A stretch of 64,000 bases of DNA. Source: Bordetella genomosp. 8 (GTDB lineage Bacteria > Pseudomonadota > Gammaproteobacteria > Burkholderiales > Burkholderiaceae_B). How positions within the stretch are numbered: the stretch's first letter is position 1; every line of letters starts with the position of its first letter. Shown piece by piece: positions 12,284 to 20,826 of the stretch. The position numbers were made by a program, and so were the translations under genes. Under the pieces are notes generated by a model, which saw only the letters and a program-made list of their open reading frames with translations, was not told the origin of the DNA and made no database searches. Location of the stretch: positions 4,216,001-4,280,000 of the forward strand of contig NZ_CP021108.1 of assembly GCF_002119685.1 (NCBI RefSeq), read 5' to 3'.

Positions 12284-12736
12284 ATGCTGACCGACGCCCT
12301 GCTCGCCTGGCTGCACTTCCTGGCGATCTTCACGCTGATCGTTCCCCTGGCGGCGCAGGCGGTGCTGCTGCGGCCTGACATGCCGGCATCGACGGTACGG
12401 CGCCTGGCCAATTACGACCGCTTCTATCTGGCCTGCGCCCTGGCCGTCGTCGCCAGCGGCCTGCTGCGCCTGTTCTACGGCGCCAAGGGCGTGGCCTTCT
12501 ACGTCCCCAATCCCTGGTTCCACGCCAAGATGGGACTGTTCGTCCTGATTGCGGTACTGTCGCTGCGGCCCACCGTGGCTTTCCTGAAATGGCGCCGCCA
12601 GGCCCGCATGCTGCCCGGTTTCGTGCCCACCAATGGTGAGATCAGGCGTGTCCGCCGCTGGGTGATGATCCAGGCGCACCTGCTGGGTTTCCTGCCCCTG
12701 TTCGCCGTGCTGATGGCACGCGGCATCGGCCGCTGA
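12284..12736 (+). CDS. DUF2214-family inner membrane protein
   Basis: A 150-residue hydrophobic protein with about four predicted membrane helices: LLAWLHFLAIFTLIVPLAAQ, YLACALAVVASGLLRLFYG, MGLFVLIAVLSLRPTVAFL and VMIQAHLLGFLPLFAVLMA. The pattern, with an early WLHF and a central NPWFHAKMG, matches the DUF2214 family of uncharacterised membrane proteins. Conserved histidines in the first and third helices recall cytochrome-b-like helical bundles, but heme binding is only a guess. A GGAG ribosome-binding site precedes ATG 12284. It stands alone 128 bp after maeB, and its role is unknown. Confidence 0.85.
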   Translation: MLTDALLAWLHFLAIFTLIVPLAAQAVLLRPDMPASTVRRLANYDRFYLACALAVVASGLLRLFYGAKGVAFYVPNPWFHAKMGLFVLIAVLSLRPTVAFLKWRRQARMLPGFVPTNGEIRRVRRWVMIQAHLLGFLPLFAVLMARGIGR

Positions 12737-12837
12737 CACGCCGCGGACGTTGAATCTCGCGCCGCCGCGCGCGGAACGACACGCTCCCGCGTCGCTACCG
12801 AGGACGCTCTTCCCGCCTAAAGGAGCGCCCCGCCATC

Positions 12838-13566
12838 ATGCAACTTTCCCTGGCCACCCTACTCCCATGCTGCGCCAACCGTCCCCTGGACGAGACCGAC
12901 AGCATCGCCAACCTGCGCGACATCGAACGCGCCATCAAATCCGTGGCGAAGTCCGCCAGGCTCGGCAAGCAGGGCCGCGAGGCCCTGCTGCAATGGACCA
13001 GCTGGGGCATCTACGCCACGGCCATGGCCATGCAGGACCCACACCTGGGCAGCCAGCCGGGCTGGCATATCGTGCTGCCTTACGACCACGGCGCCGCCCG
13101 GCACAATCTGCATCGCTTCCTGCTGCGCGCCGGAGAGCGGCAGGACCGCGTGCACGACGCCGTCCAGGACTATTACCAGTACAGCCTGATTCCGGATAAC
13201 GAAGAAACCTTCCTGGATTTCGCCGAGCCCAGCCGCGGCTTCGAGCGGCTGAAGACCACCTTGCGCAGCGAAAGCGGCCATGAACGGCTGCGCGCGCTAC
13301 CGGCGAAAGATCTTCCGCGGCATGCCGTGCCCTTCGACAACCTGCCCGCCTGGGCCATCGAAACAGCGCTGTTTTCCGCCAATCTGGTGGGCAAGGATTG
13401 CCATGGCATGCGCTTGAGCGGGCTGGACCTGCGCTATCTGCATGCGCCCGGCATCGACCTGGAAGGCGCCGATCTCAGCTACACGAACTTCCATGAGGCC
13501 AATCTGTCCGCGGCAAACTGGAAGCACACCCACATACGGGGCGCGGTCATGCCGATAACCCGCTGA
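12838..13566 (+). CDS. Unrecognised 242-residue protein with a short pentapeptide-repeat-like C-terminus
   Basis: Not recognised as a known family over its full length. The first 185 residues are mixed helical sequence with no signal peptide evident; the N-terminus MQLSLATLLPCCANRPLDET carries a Cys pair. The last 50 residues show a run of A(D/N)LSx-type five-residue units (SGLDLRYLH, IDLEGADLSYTN, ANLSAANWKH), the signature of a right-handed pentapeptide beta-helix, here only 5-7 units long. An AAAGGAG ribosome-binding site precedes ATG 12838. It is monocistronic, convergent with gltA, and followed by a shared terminator. Short pentapeptide domains occur in secreted effectors and in DNA-mimic proteins; neither role can be assigned here. 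Confidence 0.75.
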   Translation: MQLSLATLLPCCANRPLDETDSIANLRDIERAIKSVAKSARLGKQGREALLQWTSWGIYATAMAMQDPHLGSQPGWHIVLPYDHGAARHNLHRFLLRAGERQDRVHDAVQDYYQYSLIPDNEETFLDFAEPSRGFERLKTTLRSESGHERLRALPAKDLPRHAVPFDNLPAWAIETALFSANLVGKDCHGMRLSGLDLRYLHAPGIDLEGADLSYTNFHEANLSAANWKHTHIRGAVMPITR

Positions 13567-13585
13567 CGCCGGCCCCGGAAAAAGA

Positions 13586-13608
13586 AAAAGCCGCGAATAG
13601 CGGCTTTT
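13586..13608. terminator. Bidirectional terminator between the 12838-13566 gene and gltA
   Basis: AAAAGCCGC-GAATA-GCGGCTTTT forms a near-perfect hairpin with A and T tracts on both sides, 20 bp after the plus-strand stop and 54 bp after the gltA stop on the minus strand. It can serve both converging transcripts. Confidence 0.85.
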
Positions 13609-13661
13609 CCTGGCTGCGGACCATGCCCGCCGGCGCCGGCATCGCACCGGCGCCGCGCGCA

Positions 13662-14966
13662 TTACTTCGCGCGCTTGATGTCGCGCGAAGGCGAACCCGT
13701 GAACAGCTGGCGCGGACGACCGATCTTGTAATCCGGATCTGTCAGCATTTCGTTCCACTGGGCAATCCAGCCCACCGTGCGGGCCAGGGCGAAGTTCGCC
13801 GTGAACAGCGCGGTCGGCACGCCGATGGCGCGCTGCACGATGCCGGAGTAGAAGTCCACGTTCGGGTACAGCTTGCGATCCACGAAGTAGGAGTCTTCCA
13901 GCGCGATGCGCTCCAGCTCCATGGCCAGCTTGAACAACGGATCGTTTTCCAGGTTCAGCGCCGCCAGCACTTCCTTGCACGTCTGCTGCATGAGCTTGGC
14001 GCGCGGATCGTAGTTCTTGTAGACGCGGTGGCCAAAGCCCATCAGGCGCACGCCCGAGTTCTTGTCCTTCACCTTCTCCATGAACTCGCCGACCTTGGCC
14101 ACGCCGCCATTGGCTTGCAGTTCTTCCAGCATCTGCAGGCAGGCTTCGTTGGCGCCGCCGTGGGCCGGGCCCCACAGGCAAGCCACGCCGGCCGCGATCG
14201 CGGCGAAGGGATTGGTGCCCGACGAACCGCACAGGCGCACGGTGGACGTCGACGCGTTCTGCTCGTGATCGGCGTGCAGGATGAAGATGCGGTCCAGCGC
14301 GCGCTCGACCACTTCGTTCACCTTGTAGTCCTCGCACGGCGTGGCGAACATCATGCGCAGGAAATTGCCGGTGTACGACAGATCGTTCTGCGGATAGATG
14401 TAGGGCTGGCCTTGCGAGTACTTGTACGCCATCGCGACCAGCGTCGGCATCTTGGCGATCAGGCGGATCGCCGAAATATGGCGATGCTGAGGATTCGTGA
14501 TGTCCAGCGAGTCATGGTAGAAGGCGGACAGCGCGCCCACCAGGCCCGTCAGCACCGCCATCGGGTGCGCGTCGCGACGGAAACCGCGCAGGAAGAAATG
14601 CAACTGCTCGTTCACCATGGTGTGATGCGTCACCTGGGAATCGAAGTCCTTCTTCTGCTCCGGCGTGGGCAGCTCGCCGTTCAGGATCAGGTAGCAGACA
14701 TCCAGGAAGTCGCAGTTCACCGCCAGTTGCTCGATGGGGTAGCCGCGATACAGCAGCTCGCCCTTGTCGCCGTCGATGTAGGTGATGGCCGACGAGCAAG
14801 CCGCCGTCGACATGAAGCCGGGGTCGTAGGTGAACATCCCGGACTGGCCGTAGAGCTTGCGAATGTCGATGACGTCCGGACCTACCGTACCCTGGTAAAT
14901 CGGGAATTCAATCGGGGCGCTGCCGTCCGAAAACGTTAGGGTGGCCTTTTTGTCTGACTGTTTCAT
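13662..14966 (-). CDS. gltA: Citrate synthase (type II)
   Basis: Condenses acetyl-CoA and oxaloacetate to citrate, the entry step of the TCA cycle. Its 434 residues match the hexameric, NADH-sensitive Gram-negative type. Catalytic elements are visible: the first His region [25 protein letters not shown], the second His in [16 protein letters not shown], and the Asp region [10 protein letters not shown]. It starts at ATG 14966 ([16 protein letters not shown]). It is the last gene of the sdhC-sdhD-sdhA-sdhB-sdhE-gltA operon, 18 bp after sdhE, and ends at a strong terminator. A second citrate synthase homologue in the window (22459-23625) is the methylcitrate synthase type. Confidence 0.97.
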   Translation of the reverse strand: MKQSDKKATLTFSDGSAPIEFPIYQGTVGPDVIDIRKLYGQSGMFTYDPGFMSTAACSSAITYIDGDKGELLYRGYPIEQLAVNCDFLDVCYLILNGELPTPEQKKDFDSQVTHHTMVNEQLHFFLRGFRRDAHPMAVLTGLVGALSAFYHDSLDITNPQHRHISAIRLIAKMPTLVAMAYKYSQGQPYIYPQNDLSYTGNFLRMMFATPCEDYKVNEVVERALDRIFILHADHEQNASTSTVRLCGSSGTNPFAAIAAGVACLWGPAHGGANEACLQMLEELQANGGVAKVGEFMEKVKDKNSGVRLMGFGHRVYKNYDPRAKLMQQTCKEVLAALNLENDPLFKLAMELERIALEDSYFVDRKLYPNVDFYSGIVQRAIGVPTALFTANFALARTVGWIAQWNEMLTDPDYKIGRPRQLFTGSPSRDIKRAK

Positions 14967-14984
14967 CGTACATTCCTCTCAAAG

Positions 14985-15278
14985 TTACAGCTCGCGCATC
15001 TTGGCGATGATTCCGCGTAGCCTTGGCGTATCCAGTTCACCTTCTGGCTCACTACGCGCCAGCAGCAGATCGAGCAGGTCGTTGTCGCCCAGTTCGAACA
15101 GCTGCGTCAGCGCTGCTACATCCGCGTCGGTCAGTTGCGACTCGTACGCGTCCAGGTACTTCGTAATGATGAGATCGTTCTCGAGCAGGCCGCGCCGCGC
15201 CCGCCAGCGCAGGCGCGCGCGCTCCAGTTCGGTAAGTCCGACCACGTTACTACCCCTTCCGCCGCGACGCGACGGCAT
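14985..15278 (-). CDS. sdhE: Succinate dehydrogenase FAD assembly factor
   Basis: SdhE/Sdh5-family protein that promotes covalent attachment of FAD to SdhA. The family core is present: ERARLRWRARRGLLENDLII, where RRGLLENDL corresponds to the conserved RGMLELD-type motif, then YLDAYESQLTDADVAAL and LFELGDNDLLDLLL. Its 97 residues are slightly longer than usual because of the N-terminus MPSRRGGRGSN; a GTG at 15245 (VVGLTELERARL) would give the standard length and may be the true start. It lies 30 bp after sdhB and 18 bp before gltA in the same operon, fitting a role in maturing the SdhA made upstream. Confidence 0.92.
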   Translation of the reverse strand: MPSRRGGRGSNVVGLTELERARLRWRARRGLLENDLIITKYLDAYESQLTDADVAALTQLFELGDNDLLDLLLARSEPEGELDTPRLRGIIAKMREL

Positions 15279-15308
15279 GGACGACGGAAGGCTCGCCGGT
15301 GCTCATCG

Positions 15309-16025
15309 CTAGACCGTCCGGCGAACCATCAGTTCCCGGATCTTGCCGATCGCCTTCGTCGGATTCAGGCCCTTGGGACAGACGTCCACGCAGTTCATGA
15401 TCGTGTGGCAGCGGAACAGCCGGTACGGGTCTTCCAGATTGTCCAGACGCTCGCCGGTCGCCTCGTCGCGGCTGTCCGCGATGAAGCGATAGGCCTGCAG
15501 CAGGCCGGCCGGGCCGACGAACTTGTCCGGGTTCCACCAGAACGACGGGCAGGACGTCGAGCAGCACGCGCACAGGATGCACTCGTACAGGCCATCCAGT
15601 TCTTCGCGCGCTTCCGGCGACTGCAGGCGTTCGCGTTCCGGCGGCGGCGTGTCGTTGATCAGGTAAGGCTTGATCGAGTGGTACTGGTTGAAGAAGTGCG
15701 TCATGTCCACGATCAGGTCGCGGATCACGGGCAGGCCGGGCAGCGGCTTCAGGACGATCGGTTCCTTGAGTTCACGCAGGTTGGTGATACAGGCAAGGCC
15801 GTTCTTTCCATTGATGTTCATCGCGTCCGAACCGCACACGCCTTCACGGCAGGAGCGGCGCAGCGCGAGGCTGTCGTCGACGTCGTTCTTGATGCGGACC
15901 AGCGCGTCCAGCAACATCTTGTCCGTCGGCTGGAGTTCGACTTCCAGCTTCTGCATATAGGGCCGCTCATCCTTGTCCGGATCGTAGCGGTAGATCTCGA
16001 ATTTCACGATACGCTTGGTGCTCAT
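15309..16025 (-). CDS. sdhB: Succinate dehydrogenase iron-sulfur subunit
   Basis: Electron-transfer subunit of complex II, passing electrons from the SdhA flavin to quinone at SdhCD. It has 238 residues. The three cluster motifs are in order: the [2Fe-2S] ligands in [19 protein letters not shown] (about residue 57-75), the [4Fe-4S] ligands in [17 protein letters not shown] (about 150), and the [3Fe-4S]/[4Fe-4S] ligands in [17 protein letters not shown] (about 207). It lies 13 bp after sdhA in the operon. Confidence 0.97.
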   Translation of the reverse strand: MSTKRIVKFEIYRYDPDKDERPYMQKLEVELQPTDKMLLDALVRIKNDVDDSLALRRSCREGVCGSDAMNINGKNGLACITNLRELKEPIVLKPLPGLPVIRDLIVDMTHFFNQYHSIKPYLINDTPPPERERLQSPEAREELDGLYECILCACCSTSCPSFWWNPDKFVGPAGLLQAYRFIADSRDEATGERLDNLEDPYRLFRCHTIMNCVDVCPKGLNPTKAIGKIRELMVRRTV

Positions 16026-16038
16026 GCCGGCATCCTGC

Positions 16039-17817
16039 TTAGAAAGTACGCGCCTTGGGCGGGAAGGACTCGACCGTCAGGGGCTTCATTTGTACGGGCT
16101 TGTAGTCCAGGCGGCTGCCCTCGGAATACCAGAGGGTGTGCTTCAGCCAGTTTTCGTCGTCGCGGGTGGGATGGTCGTTCAACGCATGCGCGCCGCGGCT
16201 TTCGGTACGGTTGGCGGCCGACTTGATGGTGGCGCGCGCCACTTCCGTCATGTTGGCCAGCTCCAGCGCTTCGACGCGCGCGGTGTTGAACACCTTGGAC
16301 TTGTCCTTGAAGGCGATATGGTCCGCCTGCTTGGCCAGTTCCTCGATCTGCCCCACGCCTTCGTTCAGCAGCTGCAGGGTGCGGAACACGCCGCAGTGGC
16401 GCTGCATGGACATGCGGATGGCGTTGCCCACGTCCTGGGTCTTTTCGCCCGAGGTGCGCGTTTCCAGCTTGTTCACGCGGTCCAGCGAGTAATTCAGCGA
16501 CGACGGCGACACCGTCTGGTGCGAGTGCTGGCGATCCAGGTGCTGGTCGACGATATGGTTGCCGGTGGCACGGCCGAACACGATCAGGTCCAGCAGCGAG
16601 TTGGTGCCCAGGCGGTTGGCGCCGTGCACCGACACCGCCGCGCATTCGCCGATCGCGTACAGGCCATTGACGATCTTCGATTCGCCGTTTTCCCACGACA
16701 CGACCTGGCCATGGTAGTTGGCCGGGATGCCGCCCATCTGGTAGTGGATGGTCGGAACGACGGGGATCGGTTCCTTGATCGGGTCCACGTTGCCGAACTT
16801 GATGGCGATTTCGCGGATCGAGGGCAGGCGCTTGTTGATGGTGTCGGCGCCCAGGTGGTCCAGCTTCAGCACCACGTAGCTGCCATCCGGACCGCAGCCG
16901 CGGCCTTCCTTGATTTCCTGGTCCATCGAACGCGACACGAAGTCGCGCGGCGCCAGGTCCTTCAGCGTGGGCGCATAGCGCTCCATGAAGCGTTCGCCAT
17001 CCTTGTTCAGCAGGATGCCGCCTTCGCCGCGCACGCCTTCGGTGATCAGCACGCCCGCGCCGGCCACGCCGGTCGGGTGGAATTGCCAGAATTCCATGTC
17101 CTGCAGGGCGATGCCGGCACGCGCCGCCATGCCCAGGCCGTCGCCGGTGTTGATGAAGGCATTGGTGGAAGCGGCCCAGATACGGCCGGCGCCGCCGGTG
17201 GCCAGCACCGTCGCCTTGGCTTCCAGGATGTAGATTTCGCCGGTTTCCATCTCCAGCGCGGTCACGCCCACCACGTCGCCGTTTTCATTGCGCAGCAGGT
17301 CCAGCGCCATCCATTCGACGAAGAACTGCGTGCGGGCGGCAACGTTGCGCTGGTACAGCGTGTGCAGCAGCGCATGGCCGGTACGGTCGGCCGCGGCACA
17401 GGCGCGCTGCACCGGCTTTTCGCCGAAGTTGGCGGTATGGCCGCCGAAGGGACGCTGATAGATGGTGCCGTCCGGGTTGCGGTCGAACGGCATGCCGAAG
17501 TGTTCCATCTCGTACACGGCGCTGGGGGCTTCCCGGCACATGAACTCGATGGCGTCCTGGTCGCCCAGCCAGTCCGAACCCTTCACGGTGTCGTACATGT
17601 GCCAGTACCAGTTGTCCTCGCTCATGTTGCCCAGCGACGCGCTGACCCCGCCTTGCGCGGCGACGGTATGCGAACGGGTCGGGAACACTTTGGACAGCAC
17701 CGCCACCGACAGGCCCGCCTGGGCCAGTTGCAGGGAACAGCGCATGCCGGCACCGCCGGCGCCGACGACCACCACATCGAATTGGCGGCGCGGCAAGGAA
17801 TTCATGACAGCGACCAC
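16039..17817 (-). CDS. sdhA: Succinate dehydrogenase flavoprotein subunit
   Basis: Catalytic subunit that oxidises succinate to fumarate, with covalently bound FAD. Its 592 residues are typical. The N-terminal dinucleotide motif is [17 protein letters not shown]. The FAD-linking His is in [18 protein letters not shown]. The active-site region is [20 protein letters not shown], and the conserved [18 protein letters not shown] is near residue 400. It starts at ATG 17817, 3 bp after the sdhD stop, so translation is probably coupled. Covalent flavinylation would rely on the SdhE encoded three genes downstream. Confidence 0.97.
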   Translation of the reverse strand: MVAVMNSLPRRQFDVVVVGAGGAGMRCSLQLAQAGLSVAVLSKVFPTRSHTVAAQGGVSASLGNMSEDNWYWHMYDTVKGSDWLGDQDAIEFMCREAPSAVYEMEHFGMPFDRNPDGTIYQRPFGGHTANFGEKPVQRACAAADRTGHALLHTLYQRNVAARTQFFVEWMALDLLRNENGDVVGVTALEMETGEIYILEAKATVLATGGAGRIWAASTNAFINTGDGLGMAARAGIALQDMEFWQFHPTGVAGAGVLITEGVRGEGGILLNKDGERFMERYAPTLKDLAPRDFVSRSMDQEIKEGRGCGPDGSYVVLKLDHLGADTINKRLPSIREIAIKFGNVDPIKEPIPVVPTIHYQMGGIPANYHGQVVSWENGESKIVNGLYAIGECAAVSVHGANRLGTNSLLDLIVFGRATGNHIVDQHLDRQHSHQTVSPSSLNYSLDRVNKLETRTSGEKTQDVGNAIRMSMQRHCGVFRTLQLLNEGVGQIEELAKQADHIAFKDKSKVFNTARVEALELANMTEVARATIKSAANRTESRGAHALNDHPTRDDENWLKHTLWYSEGSRLDYKPVQMKPLTVESFPPKARTF

Positions 17818-17820
17818 GGC

Positions 17821-18204
17821 TTAGAGCCTCCAGATGATTTGCGCGAAGTAAGCGAGCGAGCCCACCAGCCACAGGATGGTCAGGACTTGCAGCAGCAGGC
17901 GCACGCCCACCGGCTTCACGTAGTCCATCCAGATATCCCGCACCCCGATCCAGGCATGCCAGATCAGCGATACGAAGGCCAGCGTGGCCAGCACCTGACC
18001 CAGCGGCAAGGCGAACACGTGGAAGGAAAACAGCGCCTTCCAGCTCTCGTAGGTGAAGCCCGGCATGACCAGGATGCCGACCAGCAGCACGATGGTGTAC
18101 AGGGCCAGGATGACAGCGGTGATGCGCTGCGCGATGAAATCCATGGTGCCGTAGTGCGCGCCTACGACCAGGCGCTTGGCGCCATAATTCTTGGTGACAG
18201 CCAT
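17821..18204 (-). CDS. sdhD: Succinate dehydrogenase membrane anchor subunit D
   Basis: Small membrane anchor of complex II, 127 residues with three predicted helices: ITAVILALYTIVLLVGILVM, FALPLGQVLATLAFVSLIWHAW and LQVLTILWLVGSLAYFAQI. The His in LIWHAWIGVRDIWMDYVKP is the expected heme b/quinone-site region. It lies 2 bp after sdhC and 3 bp before sdhA. Sequence conservation in SdhD is low, so the call rests on the heme-region motif and the operon position. Confidence 0.95.
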   Translation of the reverse strand: MAVTKNYGAKRLVVGAHYGTMDFIAQRITAVILALYTIVLLVGILVMPGFTYESWKALFSFHVFALPLGQVLATLAFVSLIWHAWIGVRDIWMDYVKPVGVRLLLQVLTILWLVGSLAYFAQIIWRL

Positions 18205-18206
18205 TA

Positions 18207-18620
18207 TTACCAGGCTCCGAACAGTTTGAGACCGAACACCACGGTCAGCGCCAGGCTGACCCCCAGCACGACGCCCGCGCTCTTCTGCGCCGGGCTCTTG
18301 TCGATGATCTTGTGCATGTCCAGCATCAGGTAGCGGATACCCGCACAGAAGTGATGCAGGTAGCCCCAGATCAGCGCCAGCAGGATCAGCTTGACGATGG
18401 GGTTGCCCGTGATCGTGGCGATGTTCGCGAAGCTTTCCGGCGAGGCCAGGCTGGCCGCGAGCAGCGGCAGCAGGACCAAGGGAAGACAGAGGAACAGCAG
18501 GGCGCCGCTGGCCCGATGAAGGATCGATACCTTGCCAGGCAAGGGCAGCCGGTAGCTGAGGATCTGGGAAACGTTGATGTTGCGAAACTGCGGACGCGGC
18601 TTGGCAGCTGAGTCGGACAT
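18207..18620 (-). CDS. sdhC: Succinate dehydrogenase cytochrome b556 subunit
   Basis: Membrane anchor and heme-binding subunit of complex II, 137 residues. The family signatures are RPQFRNINVSQILSYRLPLP with the adjoining SILHRASGALLFLCLPL, and the heme-ligand helix GYLHHFCAGIRYLMLDMHK. Three membrane helices are predicted. It is the first gene of the sdhC-sdhD-sdhA-sdhB-sdhE-gltA operon. The 120 bp upstream, before the 3' end of the GntR gene, must carry the promoter, but no clear -35/-10 pair and no copy of the TCTTATATAAGA site is visible there. Confidence 0.96.
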   Translation of the reverse strand: MSDSAAKPRPQFRNINVSQILSYRLPLPGKVSILHRASGALLFLCLPLVLLPLLAASLASPESFANIATITGNPIVKLILLALIWGYLHHFCAGIRYLMLDMHKIIDKSPAQKSAGVVLGVSLALTVVFGLKLFGAW

Positions 18621-18740
18621 GACGGCCTCGGGGTTCGGAACTAGAAAATCGTAGCGGCGGGAGTGCCTGGCCCTTGCGGGAAAAACGGACTATTTTCGCC
18701 CATGTAACGGGGTGCTATCAAATCGGATGAAAAAAGCCCA

Positions 18741-19523
18741 TCAATTCAAACTATTACGGTAATGATATCGATCAGTCAGGTATAAGCCCCGCCGCACTTC
18801 CATCGGCCGGTCGCCGTAGGTGTACGAGGTACGGTCCACCTGCAACAGCGGCGTACCGGGAGCAACGTTCAATGCGGCGGCCGCCTCCGGCGTCGCGGCG
18901 ACGGCGCGCAGCTTTTCGTCCGCGCGGATCATGCTGACGCCGAATTCCGACTCCAGGAAGCCGTACAGCGGCGCCTTGTTGGCGGTCAATAATTCAAGAG
19001 TAAGACGGCGGAACGTGGATCCGGGCAGGTAGATGTCGTCGAGCACGGTGGGCACGCCACCGAAGCTCAGCAGGCGCCGGATCGCCACCACCGTCTCGCC
19101 AGCACGCAATTCCAGCGCCCGGGCGACTTCCGCGGTCGCGCGTATGCGGCGGCATTCCTGCACATGGCTTTCCGCGACCTCGCCTTCCGCGCCCTCGTCG
19201 CTAGCCAGCCGCAGGAAGCGGAAGCGCACGCGGGCTTCGTGATGGGTGGCGACGAAAGTGCCCTTGCCCTGGCGTCGCAGCAGCACGTGCTCGGCCGCGA
19301 GTTCATCCACCGCCTTGCGCACCGTTCCCTGGCTGACCTGGAAACGGGCCGCCAGATCGATTTCGCTGGGGATCAGTTCGCCGGGCTTCCACTCGCCACG
19401 GTCCAGGCTCTGCACCAGCAATTCCTTGATCTGCCGGTACAGCGGACTGAAAGCGGCACTCGCGCCTCCGGAACCGGCGGCGCCTCTGTTGCGCGAAGAA
19501 ATTTCGGGCCGGGGGTCTACCAT
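18741..19523 (-). CDS. GntR-family (HutC/UTRA) transcriptional regulator, likely of TCA genes
   Basis: A 260-residue regulator from ATG 19523 (MVDPRPEISSRNRG); the frame is open upstream but the extra residues are not family-like. The winged helix-turn-helix covers about residues 24-90 (FSPLYRQIKELLVQSLDRG, IPSEIDLAARFQVSQGTVRK, RRQGKGTFVATH), followed by a UTRA ligand-binding domain to the C-terminus (LRAGETVVAIRRLLSFGGVP, GTPLLQVDRTSYTYGDRPME). It lies upstream of and parallel to the sdh-gltA operon and near mdh. A perfect TCTTATATAAGA palindrome abuts its own -35, and the same site occurs before mdh and acnB, so it probably regulates these genes and itself. The effector is unknown; HutC-type UTRA domains bind small metabolites. 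Confidence 0.9.
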   Translation of the reverse strand: MVDPRPEISSRNRGAAGSGGASAAFSPLYRQIKELLVQSLDRGEWKPGELIPSEIDLAARFQVSQGTVRKAVDELAAEHVLLRRQGKGTFVATHHEARVRFRFLRLASDEGAEGEVAESHVQECRRIRATAEVARALELRAGETVVAIRRLLSFGGVPTVLDDIYLPGSTFRRLTLELLTANKAPLYGFLESEFGVSMIRADEKLRAVAATPEAAAALNVAPGTPLLQVDRTSYTYGDRPMEVRRGLYLTDRYHYRNSLN

Positions 19524-19602
19524 GAATGCGATAAGACGGGCGTCGCGAGCGATCCGGACGGGCAGCGCGGATGCGAAGCCCGATGCGGAAATTAGGCGCC
19601 GA

Positions 19603-19644
19603 ATTGTCGCACAGCGCTCCTGCACTGTCTACTCTTATATAAGA
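19603..19644 (-). promoter_or_regulatory. GntR promoter with TCTTATATAAGA operator
   Basis: On the minus strand, the perfect 12-bp palindrome TCTTATATAAGA (19644-19633) is followed after 1 nt by TAGACA (19631-19626), a 17-nt spacer and GACAAT (19608-19603). The operator thus sits just upstream of a good sigma-70 -35, 110 bp before the regulator start codon. The 14-mer ACTCTTATATAAGA (plus strand) is shared exactly with the acnB promoter. Confidence 0.7.
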
Positions 19645-19743
19645 CCTGCAGCCGGGTCGTCCGGCTCGGCCTGCCGCCCGCTAGGCGGTTCACTACGACG
19701 GGCATGCGACGGGCGGCGAATCGTGAAAATCCCCGCCCCGCGA

Positions 19744-20247
19744 TCAAAAGACCACGTCTATACCGACGACGTTGGTCACCCCCTGATTCAGGCAGTTATG
19801 CCCATTCTCGTTGCTGGCCTGCAAACAGGTCGCCGACTTCACCGTCCCGCTTGTATCGACGATCTGGGTAATCCAGGAGCTGCCAATCCCCGATACCAGT
19901 TCATGCCTGAAATAAATCAACGCTCCGTTGGTACTGACAGTCCATGCGACGATCTTCGGCGCATTCAGGCAATTACCCACGCCGTTATTGTCCTCAAGCG
20001 TCTCCGGCTTCGGAACGCCTGTATTCAACTGGATGGATGCGTCGCCTGGGTTGTACATGCAGGTGACCGAGGATCTGTTCAGGGTGATCGTATTGGCCTG
20101 AGTATTGATCCAGGTAAGCACATAGCCGGCGGACTTGTTCTTTGGATTCTTGTCGGCCTTATCGGCGGCGACCGCGTTGATGCTGGACATGAAAACGGCC
20201 ACCAGCAACAACGTTGCCATCCGCGTCGCCAAACGAATACGTTGCAT
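19744..20247 (-). CDS. Small secreted protein of unknown function, four cysteines
   Basis: Not recognised. It has 167 residues. The N-terminus MQRIRLATRMATLLLVAVFM with a following SSINAVAADKA is a good Sec signal peptide with cleavage after AVA. The mature part begins with a Lys-rich segment (DKADKNPKNKSAG), then beta-rich sequence with many Thr, Asn and Val. Four Cys (in VTCMYN, GNCLN, ATCLQA and HNCLN) could form two disulfides in the periplasm or outside. It is AT-richer in codon use than its neighbours. It lies 54 bp downstream of another secreted four-Cys protein on the same strand, so the two look like a small operon inserted between the GntR gene and mdh. Confidence 0.75.
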   Translation of the reverse strand: MQRIRLATRMATLLLVAVFMSSINAVAADKADKNPKNKSAGYVLTWINTQANTITLNRSSVTCMYNPGDASIQLNTGVPKPETLEDNNGVGNCLNAPKIVAWTVSTNGALIYFRHELVSGIGSSWITQIVDTSGTVKSATCLQASNENGHNCLNQGVTNVVGIDVVF

Positions 20248-20301
20248 GATTGTCTCCCATCGTTGAAAACGCCTTGATCAGGCGAAACTCTGCTGAAAAA
20301 C

Positions 20302-20826
20302 TCAATGCGAAGGGCAGGTTTCGCCGCCATCTCGCAGCATTTGCCATGGCACGGCGGCCGTACTGGGATCCTGCGCGCCGCCGGTCGGATTCGATGCCGA
20401 AGGGTTCGGCCCTTGCCCCCATAGGATGACGGTCTGCTTGTCCTGGTTGACGGTGATGTACCAGATATAGCGCGTACCGCAGGCATAGACTTTTCTGGCC
20501 AATCGTCCGCTTTCGTCGTAGCCCGCCAGTAGCACCGCCATGCGGTTGTCGTCGAAGGAAAGCGGCCAATAAGTCAAACCGTCGTATTTCACGACGAAGC
20601 AAAACTGGTATTCGTCGAAATCGACGCTGCTCTTGAAACAGCGCGCGCGGGCCAAACTGTTCCCCACGGGCACCGGCGGCGGTGCCTTGTCGACGTGGGC
20701 GCGAATGGCTATCGGTATCTCCGGGCCTGGCGATCCGTCCTTGCCGCCACCCGCCGCCTGTGCGGCCATCGGCAAACCCACCAGGGCCCACGCCAGAAAA
20801 GCGAGAAACTTCCGTGGATTTCGCAT
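20302..20826 (-). CDS. Small secreted protein of unknown function, four cysteines
   Basis: Not recognised. It has 174 residues from ATG 20826; the frame is open further up, but this start gives an N-terminal signal peptide MRNPRKFLAFLAWALVGLPM ending in AAQA. The mature protein has Cys in RARCFKS, YQFCFVVK, VYACGTRY and GETCPSH, which could form two disulfides, and an aromatic-rich beta-type centre (DGLTYWPLSFDDNRMAV, TRYIWYITVNQDKQTVIL). A Pro-rich stretch KAPPPVPVG follows the N-terminal region. It is 54 bp upstream of the other secreted protein and probably cotranscribed. The two proteins share size, signal peptide and Cys number but little obvious sequence; a distant common origin is possible. 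Confidence 0.75.
   Translation of the reverse strand: MRNPRKFLAFLAWALVGLPMAAQAAGGGKDGSPGPEIPIAIRAHVDKAPPPVPVGNSLARARCFKSSVDFDEYQFCFVVKYDGLTYWPLSFDDNRMAVLLAGYDESGRLARKVYACGTRYIWYITVNQDKQTVILWGQGPNPSASNPTGGAQDPSTAAVPWQMLRDGGETCPSH

Noticed and set aside
9802..12411. An 869-codon frame antisense to maeB
   Set aside because: It is a codon-bias shadow of maeB; no domain and an implausible composition.
18621..18740. A TCTTATATAAGA operator before the sdhC operon
   Set aside because: The region was read on both strands and no copy, even with two mismatches at the core, was found.
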